Assembly (NCBI RefSeq): GCF_003012745.1
Contig: NZ_PXYK01000022.1
Location: forward strand, 54,006-118,005
Length of the DNA: 64,000 nt
Direction: 5' to 3'
From: Kumtagia ephedrae
GTDB lineage: Bacteria; Pseudomonadota; Alphaproteobacteria; Rhizobiales; Rhizobiaceae
The stretch's first letter is position 1, and every line of letters begins with the position of its first letter. The notes below the pieces were generated by a model that was not told the origin of the DNA, made no database searches, and saw only the letters and a list, made by a program, of their open reading frames with translations. Shown piece by piece: positions 10,126 to 19,420 of the stretch. A program made the translations under genes and the position numbers.

Positions 10126-10854
10126 CTATGCCGCCTTCAGGATCGCCAGCGCCTCGGCCGGATCGATGCGGCCGTCATAGAGGGCGCGTCCGGAGATGGC
10201 GCCTTCCAGCTTTTTCGCATCCGGCATGGTCATGCGACCTATATCGGCGAGCGAGGCGAGGCCGCCCGAGGCGATGACCGGGATCGACACCGCTTCGGCG
10301 AGCGCGATGGTGGCTTCCCAGTTTATGCCGGCCAAGACGCCGTCGCGATCAATGTCGGTGTAGATGATGGCGGCAACGCCGGCGCCCTCGAATTTTTGCG
10401 CCAGCTCGACCGCGCCGAGCGACGAGGCCTCGGCCCAGCCCTCGACCGCGACCTTGCCGCCGCGGGCATCAATGCCAACGGCGATTTTTCCGGGAAACAG
10501 GCGACAGGCCTCTTTCACCAGTTCTGGATCGCGCACAGCGACCGTGCCGAGGATGACGCGGGCAAGACCTTTTTCCAGCCAGGCATCGATATGAGCGAGC
10601 GTGCGGATGCCGCCGCCGAGCTGCACCGGATTTTTGGTCGCCTTCAGGATCGCCTCGACGGCCGCGCCGTTGCGGCTCTCGCCGGCGAAGGCGCCGTCGA
10701 GATCGACCACATGCAGCCACTCGAAGCCCTGGTCCTCGAAGGCTTTTGCCTGCGCGGCCGGGTCGGTGTTGTAGACCGTGGCCTGCGCCATGTCGCCGAG
10801 CTTCAGGCGCACGCATTCGCCGCCCTTCAGGTCGATCGCCGGGAAAAGGATCAT
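10126..10854 (-). CDS. hisA: ProFAR isomerase (HisA)
   Basis: HisA isomerises N'-5'-phosphoribosylformimino-AICAR ribonucleotide to PRFAR, the step before HisF/HisH. The 242-residue TIM barrel begins [17 protein letters not shown], with catalytic Asp in PAIDLKGG and the second Asp in YTDIDRDG. Phosphate-binding segments QLGGGIR and ASGGLAS are clear. ATG 10854 is chosen because it matches family N-termini and lies four bases after the preceding stop; an in-frame GTG 12 bases upstream would overlap that gene. Confidence 0.98.
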   Translation of the reverse strand: MILFPAIDLKGGECVRLKLGDMAQATVYNTDPAAQAKAFEDQGFEWLHVVDLDGAFAGESRNGAAVEAILKATKNPVQLGGGIRTLAHIDAWLEKGLARVILGTVAVRDPELVKEACRLFPGKIAVGIDARGGKVAVEGWAEASSLGAVELAQKFEGAGVAAIIYTDIDRDGVLAGINWEATIALAEAVSIPVIASGGLASLADIGRMTMPDAKKLEGAISGRALYDGRIDPAEALAILKAA

Positions 10855-10858
10855 GGTG

Positions 10859-11149
10859 TCACGCACCTTCGACGATGACGAAATGGCCGGTCGAGGCGGC
10901 GAGGCGGTATTTCAGCGCCTCCTGATATTCGGGCGAGTTGTAGCAGGCCAGCGCCGTCTCGTAGGACGAGAACTCGACCACCACGTGGCGGTTCCCGGTC
11001 GGACCTTCCGGGTTCGCATATTGTCCTGCCCGCACGACGAACTTCGCACCGTATTTGGCAAAGGCGGCGGCATTGGTCTCGATGTATTTCCCGTAGGTCT
11101 CGGGATCGGTCACGTCGACCATCGCGACCCAATAGGCTTTTTTCGTCAT
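10859..11149 (-). CDS. DUF1330 family protein
   Basis: The 96-residue protein belongs to DUF1330, a small dimeric alpha-beta barrel family of unknown function. Visible are [14 protein letters not shown] at the N-terminus, the central [24 protein letters not shown] strand pair, and [17 protein letters not shown] near the end. Its ATG overlaps the hisH stop (ATGA), and hisA starts four bases after its stop, so it is translationally coupled inside the his cluster. A DUF1330 gene here is usual in rhizobia; its contribution to histidine synthesis is unknown. Confidence 0.93.
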   Translation of the reverse strand: MTKKAYWVAMVDVTDPETYGKYIETNAAAFAKYGAKFVVRAGQYANPEGPTGNRHVVVEFSSYETALACYNSPEYQEALKYRLAASTGHFVIVEGA

Positions 11150-11796
11150 GGCTTCCACCTCAGGAAGTTGGCGATCAGAGCGAGGCCGAGGGCCTGGCTC
11201 TTTTCCGGATGGAACTGCGTGCCGGCAAGATTGTCGCGGCCGACCGCCGCGGTCACCGGGCCGCCATAGTCGGTTACCGCCAGAACCTCATCTTCACGCA
11301 AAGAATCAAGATGATAGGAATGCACGAAATAGGCGTGCAGGCCGCCCTCGCCCGTCGGGATGCCGGCAAACAGCGGATGCGGATGTTTCACGTGAATCGT
11401 GTTCCAGCCGATCTGCGGGATCTTCAGCGCCGGGTCGGCCGGCTCGATCTCCTTCACATCGCCGGCGATCCAGCCGAAGCCGCGCGTCACCGTCTTTTCC
11501 AGACCACGCTCAGACATCAGCTGCATGCCGACGCAGATGCCGAGAAACGGTCTTCCGCGCTCGATCGCGGCTTCTTCGACCGCCTCCCACATGCCGTCGA
11601 CGGCGCGCAGTCCGGCGGCGCAGTCGGCATAGGCGCCGACGCCCGGAAGCACGATGCGGTCGGCGCCGCGCACGCGCCCGGCATCCGCCGTCAGCTCGAT
11701 CTCGGCGGCGATGCCGCCCTCGCGCGCCGCCCGCTCGAACGCCTTCACCGCCGAGCGCAGATTGCCGGAGCCATAGTCGATGATGGCGACACGCAT
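11146..11796 (-). CDS. hisH: Imidazole glycerol phosphate synthase glutamine amidotransferase subunit (HisH)
   Basis: HisH hydrolyses glutamine and channels ammonia to HisF. The 216-residue class I amidotransferase has the nucleophile Cys in [11 protein letters not shown] and the His-Glu pair in GTQFHPEKS near the C-terminus. It begins [15 protein letters not shown], as in the family. The ATG overlaps the preceding DUF2628 stop by one base (TGATG). A near-match to a ParB-binding parS sequence lies inside the gene at 11384-11399. Confidence 0.98.
   Translation of the reverse strand: MRVAIIDYGSGNLRSAVKAFERAAREGGIAAEIELTADAGRVRGADRIVLPGVGAYADCAAGLRAVDGMWEAVEEAAIERGRPFLGICVGMQLMSERGLEKTVTRGFGWIAGDVKEIEPADPALKIPQIGWNTIHVKHPHPLFAGIPTGEGGLHAYFVHSYHLDSLREDEVLAVTDYGGPVTAAVGRDNLAGTQFHPEKSQALGLALIANFLRWKP
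11384..11399. promoter_or_regulatory. Possible degenerate parS site within hisH
   Basis: TGTTTCACGTGAATCG matches the bacterial parS consensus TGTTTCACGTGAAACA at 14 of 16 positions and keeps the 10-bp palindromic core TTCACGTGAA. It lies about 15.5 kb from the proposed origin on the opposite side from parAB. It sits in coding sequence, so chance similarity cannot be excluded. Confidence 0.4.
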
Positions 11797-12290
11797 CAGG
11801 CGCCTCCGGGATAGTGCAGCAGGCCGAGCGCCGGGCCGGTGGAGGGTCGTGGCGCGGCATGGCGCGCCGGCCGAGGTTCGGGAGGGCTCGCGACGTGATC
11901 GTGCGGCAAGGAGGCCGCTCCGACCGCCTCGGTGGCGTAGCGGATCTCGGCGTCGGCGATCCTGTCGGCCTCGACGGCGCCCCATTCGCGCCAGCCGCGG
12001 CGACGCAGCGCCGCCATCCTGAGCGCCGCGCCCTCCAGCCCGACATAGACGGAGACGAGCAGCGACAGCGCCGAGCCGGCAGGGCCGAGGCCGAGCAGCT
12101 CGCCGACGGCGCCGATGCCGAACATGGTGGCGAAGACCAGCACCGCCTCGATCACCAGGCCGTGCCAGAGCAGCCAGAGCGGCGGGACGAGGAAGCCGAG
12201 CACGGCGAAGCCGTCGCGGACGATGCGCGCCTCGGCGACCGCATCGCTGCCCAGCGCACCGTCCGGCTCGAAGATGACGAAACGGGCCAT
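11796..12290 (-). CDS. DUF2628 membrane protein
   Basis: The 164-residue protein matches DUF2628: a short soluble N-terminus ([20 protein letters not shown]), two or three hydrophobic segments ([44 protein letters not shown]) and an [13 protein letters not shown] stretch, then a proline-rich variable tail. It is predicted to be an inner-membrane protein of unknown function. It lies between hisB (two bases upstream) and hisH (one-base overlap), the usual rhizobial position, so it is made together with the histidine enzymes. Confidence 0.9.
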   Translation of the reverse strand: MARFVIFEPDGALGSDAVAEARIVRDGFAVLGFLVPPLWLLWHGLVIEAVLVFATMFGIGAVGELLGLGPAGSALSLLVSVYVGLEGAALRMAALRRRGWREWGAVEADRIADAEIRYATEAVGAASLPHDHVASPPEPRPARHAAPRPSTGPALGLLHYPGGA

Positions 12291-12292
12291 GA

Positions 12293-12895
12293 CTATCCCT
12301 TCAGGCTGCCCTTGGTGGACGGGATGGCGTCGGGCTGGCGTGGGTCACGCTCCAGCGCGGCGCGCAGCACCCGGGCGACCGCCTTGAAGCAGGTCTCGGC
12401 GATATGATGGTTGTTGGCGCCGTAGAGATTGGCGACATGCAGCGTGATGCCGGCATTCTGCGCCAGCGCATGGAAGAACTCGCGCACCAGCTCGGTGTCG
12501 AATGTGCCGATCTTGGGCGAGGAGAAGGCGACGTTCCAGACGAGATACGGCCGGCCCGACACGTCGACTGCGGCGCGCGTCAGCGTCTCGTCCATGGCAA
12601 GGTCGAGCGAGGCGTAGCGCATGATGCCGCGCCGGTCGCCCAGCGCCTTGGCCAGCGCCTGGCCGAGCGCGATGCCGGTATCCTCCACGGTATGATGGTC
12701 GTCTATGTGCAGGTCTCCCTCGGCCCTGATCTTCATGTCGATCAGCGAATGGCGGCAGAGCTGGTCGAGCATGTGGTCGAAGAAGCCGACGCCGCTGGCG
12801 ATCTCGGCCTTGCCGGTGCCGTCGACGGCGATCGAGACGGAGATGCGCGTCTCCCTGGTCGAGCGGGTGACGTCGGCGGTGCGGGCGGCGGCCAT
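12293..12895 (-). CDS. hisB: Imidazoleglycerol-phosphate dehydratase (HisB)
   Basis: HisB dehydrates imidazole glycerol phosphate to imidazole acetol phosphate. The 200-residue protein is the monofunctional form without a phosphatase domain. Diagnostic manganese-binding segments are present: [28 protein letters not shown] and [17 protein letters not shown] 12895 is used because the frame further upstream (to about 12940) has no family similarity. It is the first gene of the minus-strand cluster hisB-DUF2628-hisH-DUF1330-hisA-arginase-Uma2-hisF-hisE, so the promoter should lie in 12896-12982. Confidence 0.98.
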   Translation of the reverse strand: MAAARTADVTRSTRETRISVSIAVDGTGKAEIASGVGFFDHMLDQLCRHSLIDMKIRAEGDLHIDDHHTVEDTGIALGQALAKALGDRRGIMRYASLDLAMDETLTRAAVDVSGRPYLVWNVAFSSPKIGTFDTELVREFFHALAQNAGITLHVANLYGANNHHIAETCFKAVARVLRAALERDPRQPDAIPSTKGSLKG

Positions 12896-12982
12896 GGGCG
12901 GTCCTTGCTGCTGGCGAAAGCGCGAGCCTTGTAACAGCATGGTCGGGGGATTGAAAGTTGGGCCGCGTGGCGGCTGAAACGC

Positions 12983-13495
12983 TTAGCCGTTGTTCTCCCA
13001 ACAGACTGGAACGATCGCAAGGTCGGCAATCGCGACATAGATCTTGCCGGTGCGAACGATGGCCTTCCCACTCACTTCGTAGCCGCACACCTCCGGCCGC
13101 CGGGTGCCATTTCCATAGGGGTCCTCGGCTTCGTATACGTCAAAGCATGCGTCAGCGTCGTCGCAGCGGGAGAGCATGACCCTTGGCGCACCGAGAGGTA
13201 GCGGGAATGATCGGTCGAAGGTATCCGAAATGCACTTTTCCATGGCTCTTCGGTCCGGGCAGGCGGCAGGGAGCACGAGCAAAGACGGCCATTGAATATT
13301 GCACTGTTCCTGGACAAGGATCGCCGGCAAATTCGGATCGGAACCCACCTCGCCATGCACGGCCTTGTTGCAAACTTCGGCTATCCTTTTCAGAGTGGGA
13401 ATTTCGCCCTGAATCGCCGTCACCTGCTCGCCCGCGGCGGCAGCAAGGTTTGCCAAGACTGAAAGCCAAGCTGCGAGGGCACCGATAATGCGCAT
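12983..13495 (-). CDS. Secreted cysteine-containing hypothetical protein
   Basis: The 170-residue protein starts [22 protein letters not shown], a signal peptide with probable cleavage after the Ala run near residue 21. The mature part has about eight cysteines, which could form disulfides in the periplasm. I do not recognise a family. GC content is somewhat lower than that of the flanking hisB and hslV. It is divergent from hslV and upstream of hisB on the same strand. Confidence 0.7.
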   Translation of the reverse strand: MRIIGALAAWLSVLANLAAAAGEQVTAIQGEIPTLKRIAEVCNKAVHGEVGSDPNLPAILVQEQCNIQWPSLLVLPAACPDRRAMEKCISDTFDRSFPLPLGAPRVMLSRCDDADACFDVYEAEDPYGNGTRRPEVCGYEVSGKAIVRTGKIYVAIADLAIVPVCWENNG

Positions 13496-13522
13496 GGCTC
13501 ATCGATCGTCGAAAGCAGGGTT

Positions 13523-13553
13523 TTGTCAACACAATCGCGAGGAGTGCTACAAT
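13523..13553 (+). promoter_or_regulatory. Possible sigma-70 promoter for hslV
   Basis: TTGTCA (13523-13528) and TACAAT (13548-13553) are separated by 19 bases and lie about 95 bases before the hslV start. Spacing is longer than the optimal 17. I saw no clear heat-shock sigma-32 type promoter in this gap. Confidence 0.3.
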
Positions 13554-13648
13554 TTGCATTCCCTCATCCGCGGCATACATATGGCGCATCAAACCCTCGT
13601 GTCGCGCGGATCGCCGCCTGCCGGGACCGCGCGGAATCGGAGCAAGAC

Positions 13649-14197
13649 ATGTCGAACGAACTGACCATGCACGCCACCACGATCGTGACGGTGCGCAAGG
13701 GAGGAAAGGTCGTGATCGCCGGCGACGGCCAGGTGAGCCTCGGCCAGACGATCATGAAGGGCAATGCCAGGAAGGTGCGCCGCATCGGCAAGGGCAATGT
13801 GATCGCCGGCTTCGCCGGGGCGACCGCGGACGCCTTCACGCTGCTGGAGCGGCTCGAGGCGAAGCTCGAGCAGTATCCGGACCAGCTCACCCGCGCCGCC
13901 GTCGAGCTCGCCAAGGACTGGCGCACCGACCGCTATCTGCGCCGGCTGGAGGCGATGATGCTGGTCGCCGACAAGAACGTCTCGCTGGCGCTGACCGGCA
14001 CCGGCGACGTGCTGGAGCCGGAGCACGGCGTGATGGCGATCGGCTCGGGCGGCAATTATGCGCTGGCGGCGGCGCGCGCCCTGATGGACAGCGACAAGGA
14101 CGCCGAGGAGATCGCCCGCAAGGCGATGCAGATCGCCGCCGACATCTGCGTCTACACCAACGGCAATTTCGTCGTCGAAACGCTCGATGCCGGCTAA
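13649..14197 (+). CDS. hslV: HslV (ClpQ) proteolytic subunit of HslUV protease
   Basis: HslV is the threonine peptidase of the ATP-dependent HslUV protease in the cytoplasm. The 182-residue product has a short propeptide ending MHA before the catalytic Thr in the segment [10 protein letters not shown], the usual alphaproteobacterial form. [16 protein letters not shown] and [14 protein letters not shown] are conserved family segments. ATG 13649 is preferred over an upstream in-frame start at 13523. The 3' end overlaps a GNAT gene by 11 bases; HslU follows two genes later. Confidence 0.97.
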   Translation: MSNELTMHATTIVTVRKGGKVVIAGDGQVSLGQTIMKGNARKVRRIGKGNVIAGFAGATADAFTLLERLEAKLEQYPDQLTRAAVELAKDWRTDRYLRRLEAMMLVADKNVSLALTGTGDVLEPEHGVMAIGSGGNYALAAARALMDSDKDAEEIARKAMQIAADICVYTNGNFVVETLDAG

Positions 14198-14708
14198 GAC
14201 AGCGCCGCGCTACCGCTTCCGGCCGGTGACCGAGCGGGATTTTCCCCTGCTCGGGCGCTGGCTGCGCGAGCCGCATGTGGCCGAGTGGTGGGACGACGCC
14301 GACGAGGAGCTTGAAGCGATCCGCGAGCACATGGACTCGATCTCGGTCGAGCCGCTGATCGTCGAGCTGGACGGAAAACCGATCGCCTATCTGCAGAGCT
14401 ACGACCCGCATCTGGAGGACGACCACCCCTATGCCGACCAGCCTTTCGGCACGCTCGGCCTGGATCTCTCGATCGGCGAGCCGGAACTGGTCGGGCAGGG
14501 TCACGGCTCGGCGCTGCTCGCGCAGTTCATCGAAGAGCTCTTTGCAGAAGGCACGCCGCGCGTCATCATCGATCCCGATCAGGCCAACAAGCGGGCGATC
14601 CGCGCCTATGAGAAGGCGGGGTTCAGGCCGATCGGCGAGCGGACCTCGCAATACGGCCATGCGCTGCTGATGGCGCGGGACAACGAGGAGGGGGAGCTTT
14701 CTCCATGA
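14187..14708 (+). CDS. GNAT family acetyltransferase (AAC(6')-like)
   Basis: The 173-residue protein has the GNAT fold: [15 protein letters not shown] at the start, PHVAEWW, a central [19 protein letters not shown] that includes the acetyl-CoA loop (QGHGS), and [13 protein letters not shown] near the C-terminus. This layout is that of the aminoglycoside 6'-N-acetyltransferase/IucB-like subgroup. A housekeeping N-acetylation role is more likely than drug resistance, because the gene lies in the conserved hslV-GNAT-DUF2585-hslU block of rhizobia. It overlaps hslV by 11 bases and the next gene by four. Confidence 0.9.
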   Translation: MPAKTAPRYRFRPVTERDFPLLGRWLREPHVAEWWDDADEELEAIREHMDSISVEPLIVELDGKPIAYLQSYDPHLEDDHPYADQPFGTLGLDLSIGEPELVGQGHGSALLAQFIEELFAEGTPRVIIDPDQANKRAIRAYEKAGFRPIGERTSQYGHALLMARDNEEGELSP

Positions 14709-15313
14709 CGACGCTACCGGCGCCGGCGGACGATCCCGGGATCGCGGCGAAGAAGCGCGTCTTCCTCGCCGGGCTGCTGCTGGCGGCGGCGCTGGTCGCC
14801 GCGCAGGGCGTGGCGCTCTACCTGATGGGCCAGCCCCTCATCTGCAAGTGCGGCTATGTGAAACTCTGGCACGGGGTGGTGCAGAGCAGCGAGAACAGCC
14901 AGCATCTCGCCGACTGGTACACCTTCTCGCACGTCATCCACGGTTTCCTGTTCTACGGCCTGCTCTGGCTGGTGATGCCGCGCGTCAATGTCGGCCTCAG
15001 GCTCGTCGGCGCGGTGATCATCGAGGCGGCCTGGGAGCTGCTCGAAAACACCGACTTCATCATCAACCGCTATCGTGAATCGACGATCTCGCTCGACTAT
15101 TTCGGCGACAGCGTCATCAACTCGGTGTCCGACACGCTGTGGATGGTGCTGGGTTTTGCTCTCGCCGCGCGGCTTCCTATATGGGTGACGGTGGCGCTCG
15201 CGGTCGTTTTCGAGATCGGCGTCGGCTACGTCATCCGCGACAACCTGACCCTCAACATCATCATGCTGCTGTACCCGCTGGACGCGATCAAGCAGTGGCA
15301 AAGTGGATTGTAA
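14705..15313 (+). CDS. DUF2585 (UPF0314) inner-membrane protein
   Basis: The 202-residue protein has about five membrane segments: after residue 18 ([21 protein letters not shown]), around [53 protein letters not shown] and the C-terminal segment. The conserved [15 protein letters not shown] and [10 protein letters not shown] motifs identify DUF2585, of unknown function and common in Rhizobiales. It overlaps the GNAT gene by four bases, and hslU starts eight bases after its stop. Confidence 0.93.
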   Translation: MTTLPAPADDPGIAAKKRVFLAGLLLAAALVAAQGVALYLMGQPLICKCGYVKLWHGVVQSSENSQHLADWYTFSHVIHGFLFYGLLWLVMPRVNVGLRLVGAVIIEAAWELLENTDFIINRYRESTISLDYFGDSVINSVSDTLWMVLGFALAARLPIWVTVALAVVFEIGVGYVIRDNLTLNIIMLLYPLDAIKQWQSGL

Positions 15314-15321
15314 GAAGTACC

Positions 15322-16632
15322 ATGACCACCTTCTCCCCCCGCGAAATCGTCTCCGAACTCGACCGCTACATCATCGGCCAGAAGGACGCCAAGCGCGCCG
15401 TCGCCATCGCGCTGCGCAACCGCTGGCGCCGGCAGCAGCTGGAGGGCCAGATGCGCGAGGAGGTGATGCCGAAAAACATTTTGATGATCGGCCCGACCGG
15501 CGTCGGCAAGACCGAGATCTCGCGGCGCCTCGCCCGGCTCGCGGGCGCGCCCTTCGTCAAGGTCGAGGCGACCAAGTTCACCGAGGTCGGCTATGTCGGC
15601 CGCGACGTCGAGCAGATCGTGCGCGACCTGGTCGAGGTCGCCATCGGCCTGACGCGCGACAAGATGCGCGAGGACGTCAAGGCGCGCGCCCATGTCAACG
15701 CCGAGGAGCGCGTGCTGGAAGCGCTGGTCGGCAAGACGGCAAGCCCGGCGACCCGCGACTCCTTCCGCAAGAAGCTGCGCGACGGCGAGATGGATGACAA
15801 GGAGATCGAGGTCGAGGTGGCCGACACCGGCACGGGCGGCATGCCGAGCTTCGAGATCCCCGGCATGCCCGGCGCCAATATCGGCGTGATGAACATCAAC
15901 GACATGCTGCAGAAGGCGATGGGCGGCAAGCGCACCAAGTCGCGCAAGACCACCGTCAAGGAATCCTACGAGCTTTTGATCAACGACGAGTCCGACAAGC
16001 TGCTCGACCAGGACGAGGTGGTGCGGCGCGCGCTGGAATCGGCGGAGAATGACGGCATCGTCTTCCTCGACGAGATCGACAAGATCGCGGCGCGCAGCGA
16101 CGTGTCCGGCGGCCCGTCGCGCGAGGGCGTGCAGCGCGACCTGCTGCCGCTGGTCGAGGGCACGACGGTGGCGACCAAATACGGGCCGATCAAGACCGAC
16201 CACATCCTGTTCATCGCCTCCGGCGCCTTCCATGTGTCGAAGCCGTCCGACCTCTTGCCGGAGCTGCAGGGCCGCCTGCCCATCCGCGTCGAATTGCGCG
16301 CGCTCGAGAAGGAAGACTTCATCCGCATCCTGACGGAGACCGAGGCCAGCCTGATCAAGCAGTATGTCGCGCTGATGAGGACCGAGGGCGTCGAACTCGA
16401 CTTCACCGACGACGCCATCGACCAGCTCGCCGGCATCGCGGTGGACCTTAACGCCACGGTGGAGAACATCGGCGCCAGGCGGTTGCAGACGGTGATGGAG
16501 CGGGTGCTCGACGAGATCTCCTTCGCCGCGCCGGACCAGTCGGGCAGCAAGGTGACGATCGACGCCGCCTATGTGCAGAAGCATGTCGGCGACCTGTCGA
16601 AGAACACCGACCTGTCGCGCTTCATCCTGTGA
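15322..16632 (+). CDS. hslU: HslU (ClpY) ATPase subunit of HslUV protease
   Basis: HslU is the AAA+ unfoldase that feeds substrates to HslV. The 436-residue protein begins [20 protein letters not shown]. It has Walker [10 protein letters not shown], the pore loop GYVGRDVE, an intermediate I-domain with a Gly/Pro/Met-rich stretch, Walker [11 protein letters not shown], sensor FIASGAFH and the C-terminal LSRFIL that docks into HslV. ATG 15322 lies eight bases after the DUF2585 stop. The operon is hslV-GNAT-DUF2585-hslU. Confidence 0.98.
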   Translation: MTTFSPREIVSELDRYIIGQKDAKRAVAIALRNRWRRQQLEGQMREEVMPKNILMIGPTGVGKTEISRRLARLAGAPFVKVEATKFTEVGYVGRDVEQIVRDLVEVAIGLTRDKMREDVKARAHVNAEERVLEALVGKTASPATRDSFRKKLRDGEMDDKEIEVEVADTGTGGMPSFEIPGMPGANIGVMNINDMLQKAMGGKRTKSRKTTVKESYELLINDESDKLLDQDEVVRRALESAENDGIVFLDEIDKIAARSDVSGGPSREGVQRDLLPLVEGTTVATKYGPIKTDHILFIASGAFHVSKPSDLLPELQGRLPIRVELRALEKEDFIRILTETEASLIKQYVALMRTEGVELDFTDDAIDQLAGIAVDLNATVENIGARRLQTVMERVLDEISFAAPDQSGSKVTIDAAYVQKHVGDLSKNTDLSRFIL

Positions 16633-16744
16633 CGATACCGGCCGGCTGCCGCGCGGCGGCCGATCAAGACAATGCCCGAGAGAAAACCGCTCGACGGATG
16701 CGGGCGCTTTTTCTAGTTTGTCGGGACAGGCAGGGCTCGGGCAC

Positions 16745-17722
16745 GTGCGGCAACTTCTACGACAGTTCTTTCTCACCCTTGGGGTGGCCACGCTGGCGCT
16801 CGTAACGGCCGACGGGCCCGCGACCGCCCAGACCCTCGTCCCGCCCGGCAACGTCCATGCCGAGCAGCCGCCGATCCCCGGCGCTTCGTCACGACGCACC
16901 AAGTCGGGCGGCACGACGTTCGACGCGAAATACCGCAAGGTCTACCGGCTGCTGAAGACCGACGCCAAGCTGAGGAGCAAGATCAAGGAACAGGCCGCCG
17001 CCTACGGCATCGACCCGATGCACATGGTCGGCGCCATCGTCGGCGAGCACACCTACAACGTCGATGCCTACGACCGGCTGCAGACCTACTACGTCAAGGC
17101 GGTATCCTACCTCTCCAGCAAGCTGCATTTCGCCTATGAAGGCGAGGACGTGACCGACTTCATCCAGCGGCCGCAATTCCAGACCTGCGCGGACCAACAG
17201 GGCAGCGATGCGCTGTGGACCTGCCGCGAGCAGGTGTGGAACCGCGACTTCCGCGGCAAGACCGTGGACGGCAAGGCATTCCCCGACAACCGCTTCAGCG
17301 CGGTGTTCTTCCAGCCCTTCTATGCGGGCCAGACCTTCGGCATCGGCCAGCTCAATCCGCTGACCGCGCTGCAGATGAGCGACCTCGTCCACGAGGTCTC
17401 CGGCCTGCCGCGGCTCGACGCCGGCAACCCCAACCAGGTCTACGAGACCATCATGGAGCCGGACCTGACGCTCGCCTATGTGGCGGCGACGCTGAAGTCC
17501 GCGATCGAGGCCTATCGCGACATCGCCGGCTTCGACATCTCGCAGAATCCCGGCATCACGGCGACGCTCTACAACACCGGCAACCCGGAAGAACGCGCCT
17601 ATTTCCTGCGGACCGAGAACGAGGCGCGCGTCGCCGAGGGCAAGGAGCCTCGTTTGCCGGAGGAGAACTATTACGGCTGGCTGGTCAACGAGAAGCTGCC
17701 GGAGCTGCAGGCGCTGTTCTGA
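16745..17722 (+). CDS. DUF1402 family secreted protein
   Basis: The 325-residue protein starts at GTG 16745 (MRQLLRQFFLTLGVATLALV) with a signal peptide cleaved near ATAQ. The mature region has the DUF1402 pattern: YGIDPMHMVGAIVGEHTYNVD, then QTFGIGQLNPLTALQMSD and TLYNTGNPEERA. The layout, with an E in GEHTYN and GIGQLNP, recalls lysozyme-like or lytic transglycosylase folds (compare GxxQ and NxG motifs), so cell-wall binding or cleavage is a plausible inference. It commonly follows hslU in rhizobia. The frame is open upstream but that part overlaps hslU. Confidence 0.88.
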   Translation: MRQLLRQFFLTLGVATLALVTADGPATAQTLVPPGNVHAEQPPIPGASSRRTKSGGTTFDAKYRKVYRLLKTDAKLRSKIKEQAAAYGIDPMHMVGAIVGEHTYNVDAYDRLQTYYVKAVSYLSSKLHFAYEGEDVTDFIQRPQFQTCADQQGSDALWTCREQVWNRDFRGKTVDGKAFPDNRFSAVFFQPFYAGQTFGIGQLNPLTALQMSDLVHEVSGLPRLDAGNPNQVYETIMEPDLTLAYVAATLKSAIEAYRDIAGFDISQNPGITATLYNTGNPEERAYFLRTENEARVAEGKEPRLPEENYYGWLVNEKLPELQALF

Positions 17723-17728
17723 TGGAAC

Positions 17729-18373
17729 TCAACTCGGTGGATCATATGCCGGCGGTCTCCTTGCTACAACAAGACCGGAATCAGGGTCTGTGACCGTCGC
17801 TGATAGCAGACTTCGTTCAAGGTGTATCTGCTTGACCGAGGCAAGCATGTTCTTACCGACCACACCTGCCATTTCCTTGCTATGACCGGCGTTGGGAGGA
17901 GAAATGACTTTGATCTTCTTCGTTGGAAATTCCTGACGTACCATTCGAATAGCTGGAGTAAGATCGCTGTCGCGGCTCATAATGAAAGCTTGATCGTAGT
18001 TGTCTTTGTAGGCCTGATTGAGGAGCCAAAGTGCTATATTGACGTCCGTTTCTTTTTCTTCGTGTGACCTGAACGGCTTTCCACATTTCTTGCAGAGAAT
18101 ATCCTTCTCCTTGAATCGTCCGATTATGGGCGTAACGCCTCGCGCTTTTAAAGCCTCAACATATTGCCGATGCCGTAGATGGGCATCGGGCAGCCACGTC
18201 GCGAAAGCGGAAAAATAGTAGATGGCGCGAATTTCGTGTACCGAAGGATCGGTAAACGTCTCAATCAGCTTTCGGAGGTCAACCCATTTCAAATGGGGAC
18301 GACCAAGCCTCGATATCGCGTGATACAAGTTGAAGCCGTCAATAAAGCATGCAACCCGAGTCCGTTCTCCCAT
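17729..18373 (-). CDS. NYN (PIN-like) domain protein, putative RNase
   Basis: The 214-residue protein has the NYN/LabA-like fold with acidic active-site residues: Asp12 in FIDGFN, Asp110 in EKETDVNI, and Asp135/Asp137 in SRDSDLTP. A CKKC pair at residues 94-97 is inserted before the second acidic residue and may be half of a zinc site. Family members are predicted metal-dependent RNases. ATG 18373 is preceded by a G-rich ribosome site. GC content is markedly lower than the flanking genes, and it points against DUF1402, so it looks horizontally acquired. Substrate and partner are unknown. Confidence 0.87.
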   Translation of the reverse strand: MGERTRVACFIDGFNLYHAISRLGRPHLKWVDLRKLIETFTDPSVHEIRAIYYFSAFATWLPDAHLRHRQYVEALKARGVTPIIGRFKEKDILCKKCGKPFRSHEEKETDVNIALWLLNQAYKDNYDQAFIMSRDSDLTPAIRMVRQEFPTKKIKVISPPNAGHSKEMAGVVGKNMLASVKQIHLERSLLSATVTDPDSGLVVARRPPAYDPPS

Positions 18374-18611
18374 TTTCCCCCCAGAAATGAGAACCCCCGA
18401 GCCGAGGCCCGGGGGAGGCGCCGCAGCCGAGGCCACGACGGGATTACGTGTGCATATATAGGTGATTTGCCTAGGCAATGTAAAGACGAATCACCTTGAA
18501 TAGACTCGATTTCGGCAAATTGTCAAGGAATGACATGCATATTGTGGGCAATCTCCTATGACACACAAAAGGCTCTCCAGAATATCGCAGCGTTCTGACC
18601 CTTACCTAAAG

Positions 18612-18998
18612 TCAGCGCCGCCAGGGGAAGATTGCCCGCAGCGCCGGGTCGCGCAGCCACAGGCCGCCCCACATGAGCAGGCCGAGATAGACCGAGAACA
18701 GGACGTGGCTGAACAGCGGGTTGCCGACGCGGATCTGCGTCGCCATCGCGCCGCCGAGAATGCCCATGGTCAGCACCGCGCCGAGGACGCTGGTGCGCGA
18801 ATAGAGATAGAGCAGCACGCAGGCGAGTTCGATCACGCCGATCATCACGGCGTAACCGGCCGGCCAGCCGAGCTGCGCCATGGTTTCCTCCGCCACCGGC
18901 ATGCCGAACAGCTTCGGCGTCACCGACGCTCCCAGCATGAACAGCGCGTAGAGGCCGGTCAGGATCCAGCCGGCAATCGTCATCATGCGTCGGTTCAT
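18612..18998 (-). CDS. DoxX-like membrane protein
   Basis: The 128-residue protein has four hydrophobic segments (WILTGLYALFMLGAS, YAVMIGVIELACVLLYLYS, SVLGAVLTMGILGGAMAT, LFSVYLGLLMWGGLWL), typical of the four-helix DoxX/DoxX-like fold. The helix pairs GASVTPKLFG and MIGVIELACVLLYL fit the DoxX-like group. It is probably an inner-membrane protein of uncertain function. It stands alone, downstream of the XRE regulator on the same strand, separated by 50 bases. The 238-base gap between it and the NYN gene is AT-rich and contains no gene I can support. Confidence 0.88.
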   Translation of the reverse strand: MNRRMMTIAGWILTGLYALFMLGASVTPKLFGMPVAEETMAQLGWPAGYAVMIGVIELACVLLYLYSRTSVLGAVLTMGILGGAMATQIRVGNPLFSHVLFSVYLGLLMWGGLWLRDPALRAIFPWRR

Positions 18999-19048
18999 TT
19001 CATCGTCCCTCGGTTCGCGTTGCTACGCCGAGGACGAATGCCACGTGC

Positions 19049-19420
19049 TCACTCCGACATGGGCCGGCCGGCTGTTTGCAAGATGGCGATCAAGGAGTCC
19101 AGCGTCGCCTTGTCGAGGCGCCCGATCTTGTCCGCCAGAAGGTTGGCCAGCAGCGTCGCTTCCGGGCTCAGACCGGCGGTGTCTACGATGATTCGCGGAT
19201 GCGATTCCCAGGCCAGCCGCTCCAGTTCCTCGGCCTCGTCCCATATGACGTTGAAATAGCCGATGATCTTCTGCACCGTCGCCCAGTTCGGCGCGCCCCG
19301 GCGGCCATGCTCCAGGGCCGAAAGATAGGCCGGGCTGACGCCGAGCGCGGCTGCCATGTCCTTCTGGCTGATGCCGCGCTCCCGGCGCAGCGCCCGCATC
19401 TTGGCGCCGAACGGGGTCAT
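19049..19420 (-). CDS. XRE family helix-turn-helix regulator
   Basis: The 123-residue protein carries an N-terminal HTH_3 domain (about residues 6-60): MRALRRERGISQKDMA, ALGVSPAYLSALEHGRRG, then NWATVQKIIGYF. The C-terminal half is helical and may dimerise. Its ATG overlaps the Smr-domain gene stop (ATGA), so it is translationally coupled to mltA and smr. This gene is consistently linked to mltA-smr in rhizobia, and control of that operon or a cell-envelope gene is a reasonable guess. Confidence 0.93.
   Translation of the reverse strand: MTPFGAKMRALRRERGISQKDMAAALGVSPAYLSALEHGRRGAPNWATVQKIIGYFNVIWDEAEELERLAWESHPRIIVDTAGLSPEATLLANLLADKIGRLDKATLDSLIAILQTAGRPMSE

Noticed and set aside
14187..14708. 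GNAT gene as an aminoglycoside resistance gene
   Set aside because: It lies in the conserved hslV-hslU block, so a housekeeping role is more likely than acquired resistance.
15226..16938. A 570-residue minus-strand frame opposite hslU
   Set aside because: Low-complexity shadow frame; hslU has all family motifs.
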